In this document: piece after piece, positions 36,055-49,600 of the stretch
Numbering within the stretch: position 1 is the stretch's first letter
Layout: each line of letters begins with the position of its first letter
Assembly: GCA_947359465.1 (NCBI GenBank)
Contig: OX375873.1
Coordinates: forward strand, 39,404,437-39,468,436
DNA length: 64,000 nucleotides
Direction: 5' to 3'
Source: Metellina segmentata
Taxonomy: Eukaryota > Arthropoda > Arachnida > Araneae > Tetragnathidae
The notes under the pieces: model-generated
Database searches by the model: none
Told to the model about the DNA's origin: nothing
What the model saw: the letters and a program-made list of their open reading frames with translations, nothing else
Made by a program: the position numbers and the translations under genes

Positions 36055-39000
36055 CGAATTTGCAGCTTTTAGTGATTACATATGATGTTTACATGTAACT
36101 TTTTAGCATAAATGATTGGAACAGTCTCATTTAAACAATATACCTTTTATCAAGTGAAAATAACACAGTTTTTTTGTTTACATCAGATTGTCTGGATTTT
36201 TTGAGTTCAAAGAATACGAGTTTTGAATCCATTTTATGAGTCCATGCAAAATCCATCTTGTAAAATTTTATTTTTCATAATAATTATAAACAATATAAGT
36301 AATTAAGATATTGATTTTTTTCCTTTATTATAATTCAAAATTGGAGCCTCTAAATTACTTTGCAATTCTGGCTCCTAACATTTTCTATTTTTTTTTTTGG
36401 TTGACAAATTGAATGCATTCCAGGATTTTCTAAACCACTATTTGATGGTTTATAACATGCAGAAATCGGGACTTCTAATTAGTAACTCAAATTGATTTGG
36501 TCAAGTCGTACACATATCAATTTATAAGAATAAATAGAAAAGTATTTATATGAAGAAATAGGAATTATTATTTTAATAAGACAATATAATTTTATCAAAT
36601 CCCAGATTAAATTATATGATTGTTTTTTAAATGGCTACAAAAGGGCGTGATTTTGTTTATGGTAAGAATAATTAAGAAAGAGAGTTCAAATTTTGAACTT
36701 TAATTAAAATTTTTCAAGCAAAATTAAAAATTATAACATATAACATGTAAGCAAAATTAGTGGAATTGCTTTTATGAGTCAACAATATACAAGTCAAATA
36801 AATTACTCCATCCAATAGAGTGTTGCTAATGTGCTGGTCTGGTTCTTTACGTCGAGGAAATCTTATTCCATCAGCTTTAAATACAGAATTGTCTCGATCA
36901 ATAAAATAGACCTTGTCCTCACCATCTATCAGCAGCATATATCTAAAAATCAAGAATACCTTCATTAATCATTCATGTAGTTTTTAAAATGATTAAAATA
37001 CATTAAAAAGATAACTGGTCTGAATGAATGAGATAGTTATTTTTCATTACAAAATAAACTTAGAAACAGTTCTTTTTCATTGCAAAATAAACTTAAGATA
37101 ACTTTTATAGGTTTAGATGAATTTCAGTGGCATAAAGCTAGAAATGTGATGAAAATTGCATGGCAAAACGGAGGCCTAAAACACTGACTTGAAGATAGGA
37201 CTTATGGAAATGGCATAAATAGAGCAAAAAATCATTAGAGCACTGTTGTCTGAGCATGTGTCCTGTAAGAGTATATTGATTGATATAATTTTTATAGCAC
37301 AAGATGCAATGTTTGAGGGAAACAAGCACTGCACAAGTTTTTGGAAAGAAACTAAATAACACATGAAAGAATATTTGCCTGCTGAATAATTCCAAAGGAC
37401 CATTTTCCAAGTTATAGGAACTAAAATTTAAGTGTCAAATGGATGAAACACTACAGAATATCAACCACGTTTTTAGAGAAAGCATGAGGAAACAGAATAT
37501 TCCATTTTGTTAAAGTTGCAACAACATAGATAATTTGAATGCATGTAAATACACTCGTAGAAAAAGTATAACGTCGCAAAAAAAGATGACATAAAACAAG
37601 AAATATATAATATTTTTATGAAATGCAAGGATACTTCATGACATAATGAAATCATGTCAAAAATACATTTAAGTTTATTATTAAGTTTAGTTACATTTTG
37701 TAAAATTTCATATGAAATTAAGAGAAATTACCATACAGTTGAAGTTGGAAAAAAAGTATAGAGTCAATATGATTAATTCGTTAGTAAGTGACGTGTGTGT
37801 GGGGGGAACCTCTTTTTTCTATTACTTGTATTGATTGTCGGTTTATAGAACCAGACAGAGTTTGGAAGGTATACTGGGCAGTGTTCCACGAATTTTTAAA
37901 TCGGCTTTTAGATCAGACTTGCTGCTGTACTGTCACCCATTCTTGTAAACCAGTGCTCCCCAACCTTTTTATCGCCGCGGACCGGATCAACGTTTAATAA
38001 TTTTAACGCGGCCCGCTGAGGGGGGAACGTTGATAGTTTCTATTTTAGATTGTTTTGATTTAAATTCTTAATTTGATTGTATTTAAACATGCCTTCAAAA
38101 TAAAATACAGTTACACCAAAAAATGAATATAAAGTGATTTAACATTTTAACTCACTAGAACGCTAAATCAATGAGAACCCTGAGCTTGTTTCTTTGCGAA
38201 GAGACGGTTTCATCTGGGGGTAATAGGAGACAATGACACCCAAAGTGTGTTGCTTATGTCCAGTTTATACCGTTGTTTTGTTTTAGTTGCTGCCATTGCA
38301 GAAAACCCCGCTTCAGATAGGTTGCCGGAAATGGCAATTGGGATTTAAGTACTGTGGTGGCAATCTCAGGGTATTCCGCCATGACTTTAATCCAGAACAC
38401 CTGCAGAGTTGTTGTCTCGAACGTAATTTTAAGGCCGCCTTCATTTGCAATCTCCAGAGGTTGATCTTCTTGCACAGACATGTTAGATTCGCCAGATTTG
38501 TTGACAAATGGATCGCGGATTCATTCCTTACTAGTCCGTGGGTCTTTTGTGGTTGGGTCTGTTATGCTCTTTTAAAAGCAAAGACAGTTGATCGTGCATC
38601 AACTGGGAGAATGAATGTTTAGGCTCAGTCTTGCCTAAAATCCCCACTAATGTCTGAAACACGTCCAAAATGCCTCTGTTCACGCGCCGTCCCCACAACT
38701 TCAGTTTGGCTTTAAATGCAGCTACTTTGTCTGCCAACTTGAAAACAACTGTCACATTTGTCAAAATTGGAAAATAGAGACATACAGAATTCAGAAATCA
38801 TAATTGAAGCTCTAGTAACAGAACAAATTTCAAGTTCTGATTTACCGCCTCCTAATTTGAGTGGACATTTCATAGACAAGAACCGCACAAACCCGAGATA
38901 AATAATTTAATGTTCCTTGGGCGGCCCGGTACCATTTGATCCACGGACCGGTACCGGTCCGCGGCCCGGGGACCACTGTTGTAAACATCTCGAGCTAGAA

Positions 39001-40607
39001 TGCCCCAAAGGTTTTACATTAGATTCAGGTCGGGACTACGAGATGGCCAATGAAGAGTTTTTACTTCGTTTGCTTTATCCAGGATTTTGTGGAGCACAAA
39101 GTATGCAGATGTATTGTCTTGTTGAAATGTTTAATTGTCTGATGTAATTTGGAGCAACCAGCAACAAATTATAACCCAGCATGTCCTGATTTAACACTGA
39201 ATTAATTTTGCTATCCACAAAAACGATTTCAGTTAAACCACCAGCTGCAAATGCAGCCCAAACCAAAACAGTTTCCCTTCCGAATTGGTGTTTAGAAAAG
39301 AGGTGGTTTATTACCCAGATCATACCAGTAAAACTTAAATCTGCCAGGCCCATCTAAATTAAACTTTTTTCGTCCCAAAACATCACATTAAATGTTTCCA
39401 GGCAAACTTTAAACATGAATCAGTATGCCACTTAGTGGAGGTTTGTTTCCCTTTTAACTTCTTGTACCCAACATTAAGATTTCTATGCAATGCATTTCTT
39501 ATTGTTCAGCTGGTACAGGGCAACTACATTTCATCTTTAATTTGTAAGAGACATTTTGCCTGTAGGTGAGTCTCTGGATCTGCCTTCAAGAAATTATCTT
39601 TGGCCTTCCAGTTTGCTGTTTGTGCCATAGCAAACAGGATTAATGAGAACTACAGCCTTCGATCTTCCAATTTTTTTGTGCAATTTCAGCACCACTGTAA
39701 CCAGCATCTTTAAAAGCTAGTACTTTGCCCTGTTCAGTTTCTGATGTGTAATCCTCTCGTCATTGTATTAAAATATTCAAGAATAAAACAATTCGGTATT
39801 CAAAAAAACTTGTGTATTTGTTTCTAGAACTGGACAGAAATGTTTTATCTGTTGCTTTCGCAGTATGCTTTCACAGATGATGTGACTTTATACTTTTTTC
39901 CCAAGCTGCCATCCACCAATTTTTGTAATTTTTGCATAGTCCAAAAAACATTAGGTTTTTTTTTATAAATATATTTTAGTGTACTATTTGGTAGTATTAA
40001 TTAAAGTTGCAAAACTTTTAACTGTTCGAAATTGCCAGTTTTCTATATTTGGTGATTTTTGACACAACGTTATACTTTTCTCCAGGCCTGTACATCCAAG
40101 CATTCAAGATTAGCCTGTGGTCTTGCTGATTTACTGCTGTAGTCAGATTGATGATGATCAGTGGGATCATCAGTATGTATCACAAAATCAATTTGTATGT
40201 TTTCAAAGACATGTATTGTAAAATTGTAGTTTGACAAATCAAATAAATACAAATTCTAAAGGTTAAGAAATACCTTGTGCCATCAGCTTTCCAACTGACT
40301 TTGTAGGGTTTTGCATGCAGTAATTTGATGTTATGTATATCCATGGATACAGGTTGTAAACCAGGAAATCCAGATCTGCAATGTTTAAAAGTCATAGGAA
40401 TAATGCACATTTACCAAAATGTAATACTTTTCAATGATTTATACTCTTTTGAAAGTAAAAAGCAAAGTTAGTCCTTCAGTTAAAAAACAAATTCAAAAAT
40501 TAAGAAACATTACCAGAGGGTGAATGCAATAAAAGTCAATTGCATAATAATTTATTTATTATAAATTATTATGCAATTATTTAAATTATATTGCATTTAT
40601 TTAATGA

Positions 40608-40685
<78 letters not shown>

Positions 40686-43600
40686 AATTTAATCAAAACT
40701 AGCAGACTTGAACATAGCACCTGTGCTAATTTTTCACAGAGTGTCATTAACTCACATTTCATATAATATTTCAATCTATTTATAATGAATATAGTATGTA
40801 TGTCACAAAAAAATTCACTTAAAATGAAATTAAAATTATCTAAAAATATATAGCATCATTTCGTTTACTTTTACTGATGTTAATTCCTGTTTAAAATAAA
40901 ATGCATATCAAAAAGGACATCATAGTGCTGTTTACATGACCATACCAATCGACCCGGGTAATTCGAGGGTGAAAGGGATTTTCGAAGATTACCCGCGTTG
41001 CATTATGGGAAAGGAGGGTAATCTCAATGACACTGGACTTGACTAGAGTTGAAATCAACCCGCGTATTTCCTCGCTTTTTCCCCACGTAGGGGAAGCGGC
41101 GTCGAAAAGACCGGTTTTACTCTCCTTTTACACGGGTATTTGGCTCATGTAAACGGTACTCATGTTACCACAATAGATTCTGAAAGTCTACTTCAATATT
41201 TACCCATTTCCAACATTTATTTAATGCTAAATCTATTATTGTTGATATTTTATTATTTCTGCTGATATATCTCTCATTGAGATTTTTCATTACTTTCTGT
41301 CATTATACTGATGAATACAAATATTGATGACCAGCTACAGGCTCAAGCCCAACAAGGCTGGTCCTTTGTTTATGAATTCCCCAATTCCCACTGACTACCC
41401 AATTGTATCTTAAATTCGTACACTCCCTTTGAATTAATTATATTTCCTGGCAACACGTTCCATTTGTCTATTACCCTATTAAAATAGGTTTTCCTTAAAT
41501 CCTGATTAAAATGTGTCTTATTCAATTTATACCCATGGCCCCTTGTTCTGTTATCCCTATTGAAATTTAAGCCCTCTGTGTCCCCTTGTTTTACCAACTT
41601 GAAAAGCTGAATCAAATCCCCCTTCCTTCTTCTTCTTTCGAATGTATACATGTTTAGCATACTTAAACGTTCATTATAGTCGAGATTTGCTATCCCCTTT
41701 ATTATTTTTGTAGTTCTGTGCTGAACTCTTTCAATTAATTCTATATCCTTTCTCATATATGGAGCCCAGAATTGTACAGTATATTCTAGATGTGGTCTTA
41801 CTAAGCCCTTATATAACGGCAAGATTACATTCTTATCCCTTGAAGTTAGTCTTTTTAATATAACCCAATAACCTATTAGCCTTTTTACCCGCAGCTGAAC
41901 ATAGGTGACCCATTTTAAAATCCCTGTGAATTATCACCCCAAGATCCTTGACTGTTTCTCCCTCCTTTACCTTTACTCCCTGCAGACAGTACTCGGCTCC
42001 ACTGTTCCTGTAACCCATATGCAAAACTTGACATTTCCCTATATTAAATGATATACCCCATCCCCATTTCACAGCCCATTCAGATATTTTATCAAAATCC
42101 CTTGTAAATTATCTATCTGTAACTTTGTATCCACTGTCCCACATATTTTTAAGTCATCTGCAAACATACTGATTCTATTCTTAATCCCCTGACCTATATC
42201 ATCTATGAAAATTATAAATAAAATTGGTCCCAAAACTGATTCCTGAGGCACCCCACTTATAACTTCTGTCCACTGTGAATAATTTCCTTTTACCTGCACT
42301 CTCTGCTTTCTACCCAATAACCAATTATTTATCCATATCAATGTTTTCCCCTGAATCCCCAACCTTTCCAATTTAAACAGTAATGCCTCATGAGGTACTT
42401 TATCAAAAGCCTTTTGAAAATCTATGTACATGATATCTACACTGCTCTTATTATCCAGCTCTTCAGTAATATTTTCGTAGAACTTCAAAAGGATTGTAGA
42501 GCAGGATCTGCCCTTCCTAAAACCCATACTGATTATCTGATAACAGTCCCCTCTCTCCTCCAAGTAAAACATTATATGCTTTTTTTAACAGAGATTCAAA
42601 TATTTTGCAAATTACTGATGTTAGACTTACTGGTCTATAGTTGCCTGGATGAAGAATTTTATCAGAGTGGTGATTTTCTTTAATGTAGTATTAATAATAT
42701 TATGCAGCTCTACAGCTCAATTCAGACATATTTAAATTAAATGTTGCAAATGAAACCTGTAATGGTTGATTTTATATTGTTTATAACTGTACTTGCCATT
42801 TAGCAATAAACAAACAGAATTCTGTGCAATGTTTGTTTGTGAAACATGTATAAAATAAACTAAAGCTGTTAGGAAACTTATCTATAAACATAATATTCTT
42901 TAAATTAAAAACTGCCCTGTAGTTTCATACAACAGAAGAAAAAAATAGTCTTATATATATATATATATCAGACTATTTTTTTTCAGTCTTTAATGACATT
43001 TTATTGAAACTCAACTGTATGAAAGTGGTTCAGGATTTCACCATACACATATGAAAATATGTCCTTATAAAATAGGTAAAAAGGAAATTGTATAGAACTG
43101 AAATTTGGATTGGCTGGCAAACTAAGTGACTCCATCAGTTTAACCACTCATTGCACTGTTATTGTATGAAATATCCTGCACAACCAAATTAATATTACTT
43201 AAAATTTTAGAAAGTCAATTCTAGATTAAATACCACATTTATGACAAATAGGAATGCTGATATTCTCAAGGATTTGCCACGTTCACAACTTCAGATGGAG
43301 AAGAATAAAAGTTGCAAAGCATATTTACCCTTTCCAATTACACATGGCCTGACATTTTCTCTGTATAATGGTGACAACATTGTGATCAAGAACAGGAAAA
43401 ACCCCTGGCACACCTTCCATAAAAGTAGGATTCTAAAAATAAAATTTTCTTTAATGAAATAATCTTGAAAACTTATTTATTCATCGGTTGCTTTACAAAA
43501 TGCTACATAATTCAAAATTAAGAGATTATTTAGCAGCAAAGCAATCAATGTAAATATATATTAAAATATTAAAACAGACTTCTAGGTACTGACAGTATAA

Positions 43601-46600
43601 AATATATAACGAATTACCTTTTTATGAAATTCCTTTCTTTTTTTCGAAGGAGGGGGCCTTGAATCAGAAGCTTCATTCCCATCACCTCCCAACACACTAC
43701 CATCATCATCAACAGTATCTGGTTCTAAATAAAAATTCAATATACTAATACTTTTCTCAAAAAAAATATGTCCCCCTAATGTCTAAAAAGAATAATGACC
43801 AGGGGAAGGAATGAGAAAGGGTTCATGTGCTTTAGCAAACAACTGTTAACTTGGAGGATGAAGCTTTATAATGCATTTAAATTTTGGTTGGGATGAAAAA
43901 GATGGTTAATCCTACTCCATTTCAGAAATAAAATTTCCCGACTTTTCCAGACAATTTTCTACAAAAATTCAAGGCAAAATTCCAATTCATGACATTTTAA
44001 GGTGAAAAACCAAGAAATAATTTAGCATTCAACAGTCAATAATAAAAATCAATTTAAGAATTATATACTGCAAAAATAAGAACACAAAGTACAGGTAATT
44101 TTGCATTCCAAATAATCCAACAGCCATTTTACTTAAATCAATTTGTCATTTAATGTATCATAAGCATGAAATTTTTCAATGTAAGCCAGTGAACGAAACA
44201 AAATTCTTTATCTGTTAAATATTAGCAGTTTCTTTTAAAATCAGTTGAAAAATACTATACAAATCTATTAGGTACTTTTCTCCAAAGCGCCTGAGAAGCC
44301 ATGATCAATCGTGGCTTCCAAGTTTTAGACAAAAATGCATAATTTTCTGACTTTTTTGTACAAAATAAAATTTTCTGACAATTCCAGGTTTTCCCTGGGA
44401 ACCCTGAATTTATGGATACTGGTATATAAAACGACACATTCCTACTTTCAAGACATAATTGAAATCCGTACCCCAATCGACTTCCCTGGAGCATAATGTT
44501 TGGCCCTCAACCAATCTGATTCCATGGTTGAAAATAAAATGATGAAAATCAGCCCATATTTGACAATACGCATGGAATTCGCGTCCCAATGCAAATGTTT
44601 CATGGAAACTTGAGTTCAATATCCTTCATGGATTGCCACCAAATGCCGGATGACGTCATTTAAAAATTTCTTAAAAGAAAATATGGAAGATATTCTTTCC
44701 TCTAGAAGACCAGGGAAAACAAATTGTTTACCAGAACACTTGCAGAAAAATCTGGTTCTCTACAGGGAAGCTGCCCAAATTTGTGAATTGTTAAGGAAAA
44801 CAGAAAACCTCAGACAATCAACATGGTCTAAGTAGGGGAAATATCTAACTCATAACTCAGCTTTTGTAGTCTAGTGTTCTTTTTAGAAGTACTTCTAGCA
44901 GTTTAACAGGTATAGGGACAGGACAATGATATTCAATATTATAAAGTACTTAACTCTTAATTTCTAGTATTCAGTTTTATAACATGATTATATTAAATTA
45001 AGTTTCTCTAGAATTTCTATTGGAGATTCAAATTTAAAAAAAAAAAATGATAATTTGCAACCACACAGGATATTTCAAAACTTTGTGTAAAAACATTTAA
45101 GGGAACTAGGGAACGCAAACTGTCATATTTGCATGGAGATGTATGTCTGTAAGTGACAGTTGAATGTTCAAAAGGGCACTGTTTGGCATAGCCCAGTATG
45201 TAAGCAATCCAAGTGTACACAATGTGAGGCACACATTACTGTTCATGCTCACAACTTTTTGAGCCCCTATTGTGGAACTCAGTATACAACTAAAATCAAA
45301 TTAGGGCTTGTAAAAATGCTCACATTTTTCTGGTTTCCATTTTTTTTTACTCGCTTAGTACACCTATTTGCCTTTGTGAAAACACATCCCATGTGAATAA
45401 GGTTAAATTTTGTGTTCATTATATCTTCTTAAAATTTCTACCAGATATTTTTTGATACCCTTTTTACTACCTTTTACAATTTTGAACTTCAATGTTTGCA
45501 AATAATGTAATACATTAAAAATTTTAATATGCAGTTGAAGTTAGCGATCTCAATTTGTAAATTGAAATAACAAGTCGCATATCGACATCATATACAAAAA
45601 TTCAAGACCAAGGCTTCATCGTTACTTTTGTAGCCACTTTGGGCGATAACATGCCAAGTTTGACATTGCATCAACATTAAATGGTGGTTTTAATAGTCGT
45701 AAATGACTGTTTCTGTTTGCAAGGTTGAAAGTGGGTATGTTTCTCAACATTTGTAACAAAGGTACTCTATATCGACTTCTATGAAGAATCCTTCATTGAA
45801 AAGACGCAAAACGAGTATTTTAATTATATAACACATTTAATGTATTGCTGAATATTTTAAATGTTATCAGGAACAATATGCTTACCATTACACCAATCAG
45901 GTAAGGGGGGAGCTGGTATCACATCATTTATATCTCCATATCTCCTAAATAATTCTTCAATGTAATCTTTTTTATATATACCAGGAGGACGGGCCTGAAA
46001 TAGAGAACACATAATGGCTATTTATTTAAGCTGAACTGTCCAGATTATTCCAGTGAAAATAATTTCTAATTTGTTTCCCCACAAAATAGATAATGTAATT
46101 GGCATTTAAAGCAGTTCTCCCTTGTGAGCTCTGAAGACATTTTGAGCAGTAATGCTGGCACCAGTGGAAATCGGGAAGCATTAAGAAAGAGTGGGGCAAT
46201 AAGATGTCAAAAAAATTTGTCACCTTAAAACGTTTTAAGCAAACACTCATCCACTTGACCGTACAAACATACAGTGATGCATTGTCACAAGAATTATATA
46301 TCGTAAAAAGGAAGGTAGGATGGATGGGTAGATAAACATAACAGGTTGTGACCAGATTTAGCATGTACGTATTCATGCACACTTTTGACCCAAGCTGGTT
46401 GTTAACCAGTCCAGCATCAGGAATCTGAGCATGCCTTCAACTTCATTGTGCAATACAATGGATAGAAGACCTATATCACTTCAAAAATAATACACACAGC
46501 TACACTTATTATTAGCTGATAGTTTTCAGACGGAAATGATGGACAAAATGGTCTTTTAAAATGGAGTGTTGAGTGAAACGAATTGGGAAAACTATGACTT

Positions 46601-49600
46601 AAAATCTAAAACAGAAATAACTCAAAATATCACATTTTATCTGAAATATATGCAGTTTCAGAAAACCTAACATACCTGTCTGAAGCAATGAATAGCAGCT
46701 TCAACGCTGAAAAGGAAATAATGAAAATAAGTTTTTTTTTTAAAGATAAAAAAACCAAAAGATACTGACTAATGTATTTATGAATCTTTAGACATACATA
46801 TATAAAGAAATACCTCAAAACTTTTGTGAATTAATGATCAGTCATTTTCACACCAAAGCCAAAAATTCTAAACGCATGAAAAATGCTGTAAAATTTTCAA
46901 TATCAGTTTCCACTGAAAGCAGTCCGAGTAACTGGTGACATATTTCCACGTAAATCTCTTTTCCACTGTCATTTTCGTAAGTGTTGAATATCATTTTCAC
47001 ACTACAGTGGGAATCCCAGAATATATTTATCAATCTATAGCAGCAATTTTTAACAGGAGTGCAGTAAGAATGGCATTGGTGTGCCTTATGGATGACGAAA
47101 AACAGCTTAAATTGTGTAAGATTTATTTCATTTCAAAGATTTAGTATTGAACCTTTAAAGTGTGTTCACAAATAATTTCAAGTAGTACTCATAACAATAA
47201 TTTTGAGCATTATTTTTTGTAAATCAATCAAAATGATACCTAGTTTATTACTCAGATTGGTAAAAACACGTGCACTAGTTGTGCAGAAAATTTTAGTAAT
47301 TATGAAGTTTAAACAGAGTTATATTTGCAGTGTGGAAAAGGACACACAAGGCGGTTATGGTGACCGTACCATATTATCATCAAGTAGGATCTCATTTTCT
47401 ACACCTCTTTCCTTACACCCACAAAACCAAAATCAAAGATATTTGATCTTGGTCAAGAATTAGTCTTGTTTTAGAAAGCAAAATAAAACATGCAGTGTTA
47501 GTATAGTGAAGTGCACTAGTAAAAAAATTATCTTGTAAAAATGTTTTATGGCCTTCAAAAGCAAATATTAACAAATTTTAAGGGTCCCTGAAATTTGAAT
47601 TGGAAAAATCAGGTCTTATTAAGGCTTTTAAAGGCTAACTTGAACCCTGTACATTGAAATATGTATGACAATCAACACAGCAATGACTCCAGACAGGCAT
47701 TACTTTTTAAGCAACAGCAACAAATAAGACAGCACATTATACTTTTCACACACACACACATATATATTACAATAATGGATCGGACGCCAGTGGATTTGCA
47801 TAAAATCTGACTACTTGTTTGGGGGTGTTTTTCGTAATATGGTCTTTGCATGTTGTTCCTGGTAAATTGAATGCCGACACCTACATGAACATTTTGGACA
47901 ATCAGGTTCTTCCTGCGCTCTGGAAATTTTATGGATGGAAGAATGTTACTTCCAGGACGAAAACGCTCCATGTCATGTTGCAGCCTCTGTCAAGCAGTGG
48001 TATCAAGATATGGATGTAAAACATCTTACCTGGCCTACTCAGAGTCCCGACCTAAACCCCATAGAACATTTGTGGGATGCATTAGAGCGATGCTTACGGA
48101 CCAGGGTACCATGTCCAAAATCTACACCTGAGCTGGCGACATTCTTGCAGCAGGAATGGACATAAATACCATAGCTGTGTGTCAAAACCTTGTTGAAAGT
48201 ATACCCAGGAGGGTTGCTAGTGTAATTGCGCCCCATTAACCCCCCCCCCATTAAAACATGCATTCTTTCCCTTATACCATCATATCTTGCTGTCTTGTCC
48301 ATTATTGTACAGTAGTGTATAGATACAGTATTTAGTGTTTCTTCCTTATTACCAATTAAAGTATGATATTATGAATCCCCAAATATATCTCATAATAGAG
48401 ATCAAAGTTGATTTCGTATATATCATACAAATCCATATTTATCAAAAAGGAAAACAGACATAATACCATAATACAGATAAAAATTAGATACTTAAAATAA
48501 AAACCCACCTCCATGACAGGCTTTCAATCAAATAAGCAATAATTAAGAAACCAGTTCGATTGAAACCATGGGTGCAATGAACTCCTGTTAGTAAAGAAAG
48601 ACATATTAGGAATAAAAATTTTGCAGTATTGGCTCTCCAATAAAAAAATATTTGCAATTCATTTAAAAATCAGAACACTAAACATGCATGATTTAAAAAA
48701 AAGCTCCTATTCCATCTCAAGTAATATTTAAAAATAACAATTTCTAGACTTAAATTTTGAAATGAATGAAGATAATCGATCAAACTGGTTCCCAAACTTT
48801 TCAGTCCAAGGAACACCTTGAAAATAAAAATATTTTTCACCTTAAAATTGAGAGTAAAATACATAGCAATGCCACCTATGTTTGCAATTGGTTGCATCTT
48901 CCAAGTGCCTATATAAAATGATAGTCGTTCCCACAGTAAGAATGCTAAATTATCATGATTTAAGCAAAATTCAATGCAGCCAAATAGTTTTAACTCATGA
49001 AATAGGTCATAGCATTTTGGAGGATTGCACAGGCTGGTGGTCTGTCTATAATGGTATAAAGTTAGTTTAGCTTCTGGTACATCTGCTATACCAGATGAAA
49101 TGGTGTGACGACAGATATGGTAACTTAAAGAACAAGATCTTTAGGTTTCACTACAACATTTATTATAATATCCTACAGCTTTGCAGATATATACAACAAA
49201 ATTAGATACTTTGGTCAAGAAGAGTTCGGAAGAAGTTAACGAGCGTGTCCTCACTCTCTCAGGTCTAAATTGCCCCTGGCTTTTCCAGCGTCTTTCAGCT
49301 GAAAACCACCTATCAATGGACTTTTGAATGTTCTTGAGGACTTTTGTAGCTTGAGATTTAGGAGATGGTAATGTCAGATGAAGAGGGTTTATGTCAAGTG
49401 CCCAGAACTTTATGATCAATGTAATGTCAAATGGAGCATGTCCTCACCTCTCTCAGATCTAAATTGTCTCTGGTTTATCCAGCATTGCATAGCTGAAAAC
49501 CACCTGTCAATGGAATTTTGAATGTTATCAAGGGCTTCTGTAGCTTGAAGTGCTGTAACAGTACTTCCAGTGTTATTTGTGTAGTCAATCAGTTGAAAAT

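Noticed and set aside
37943..38986. TTGTAAAC repeats as an attachment site
   Set aside because: They are the 8-bp target duplication of the hAT element.
44650..44835. 61-codon frame as a small gene
   Set aside because: No domain, promoter or splice evidence; expected by chance in 64 kb.
47590..47652. right end of another DNA element (ACTTGAACCCTG)
   Set aside because: No matching left end was found, so the element could not be delimited.
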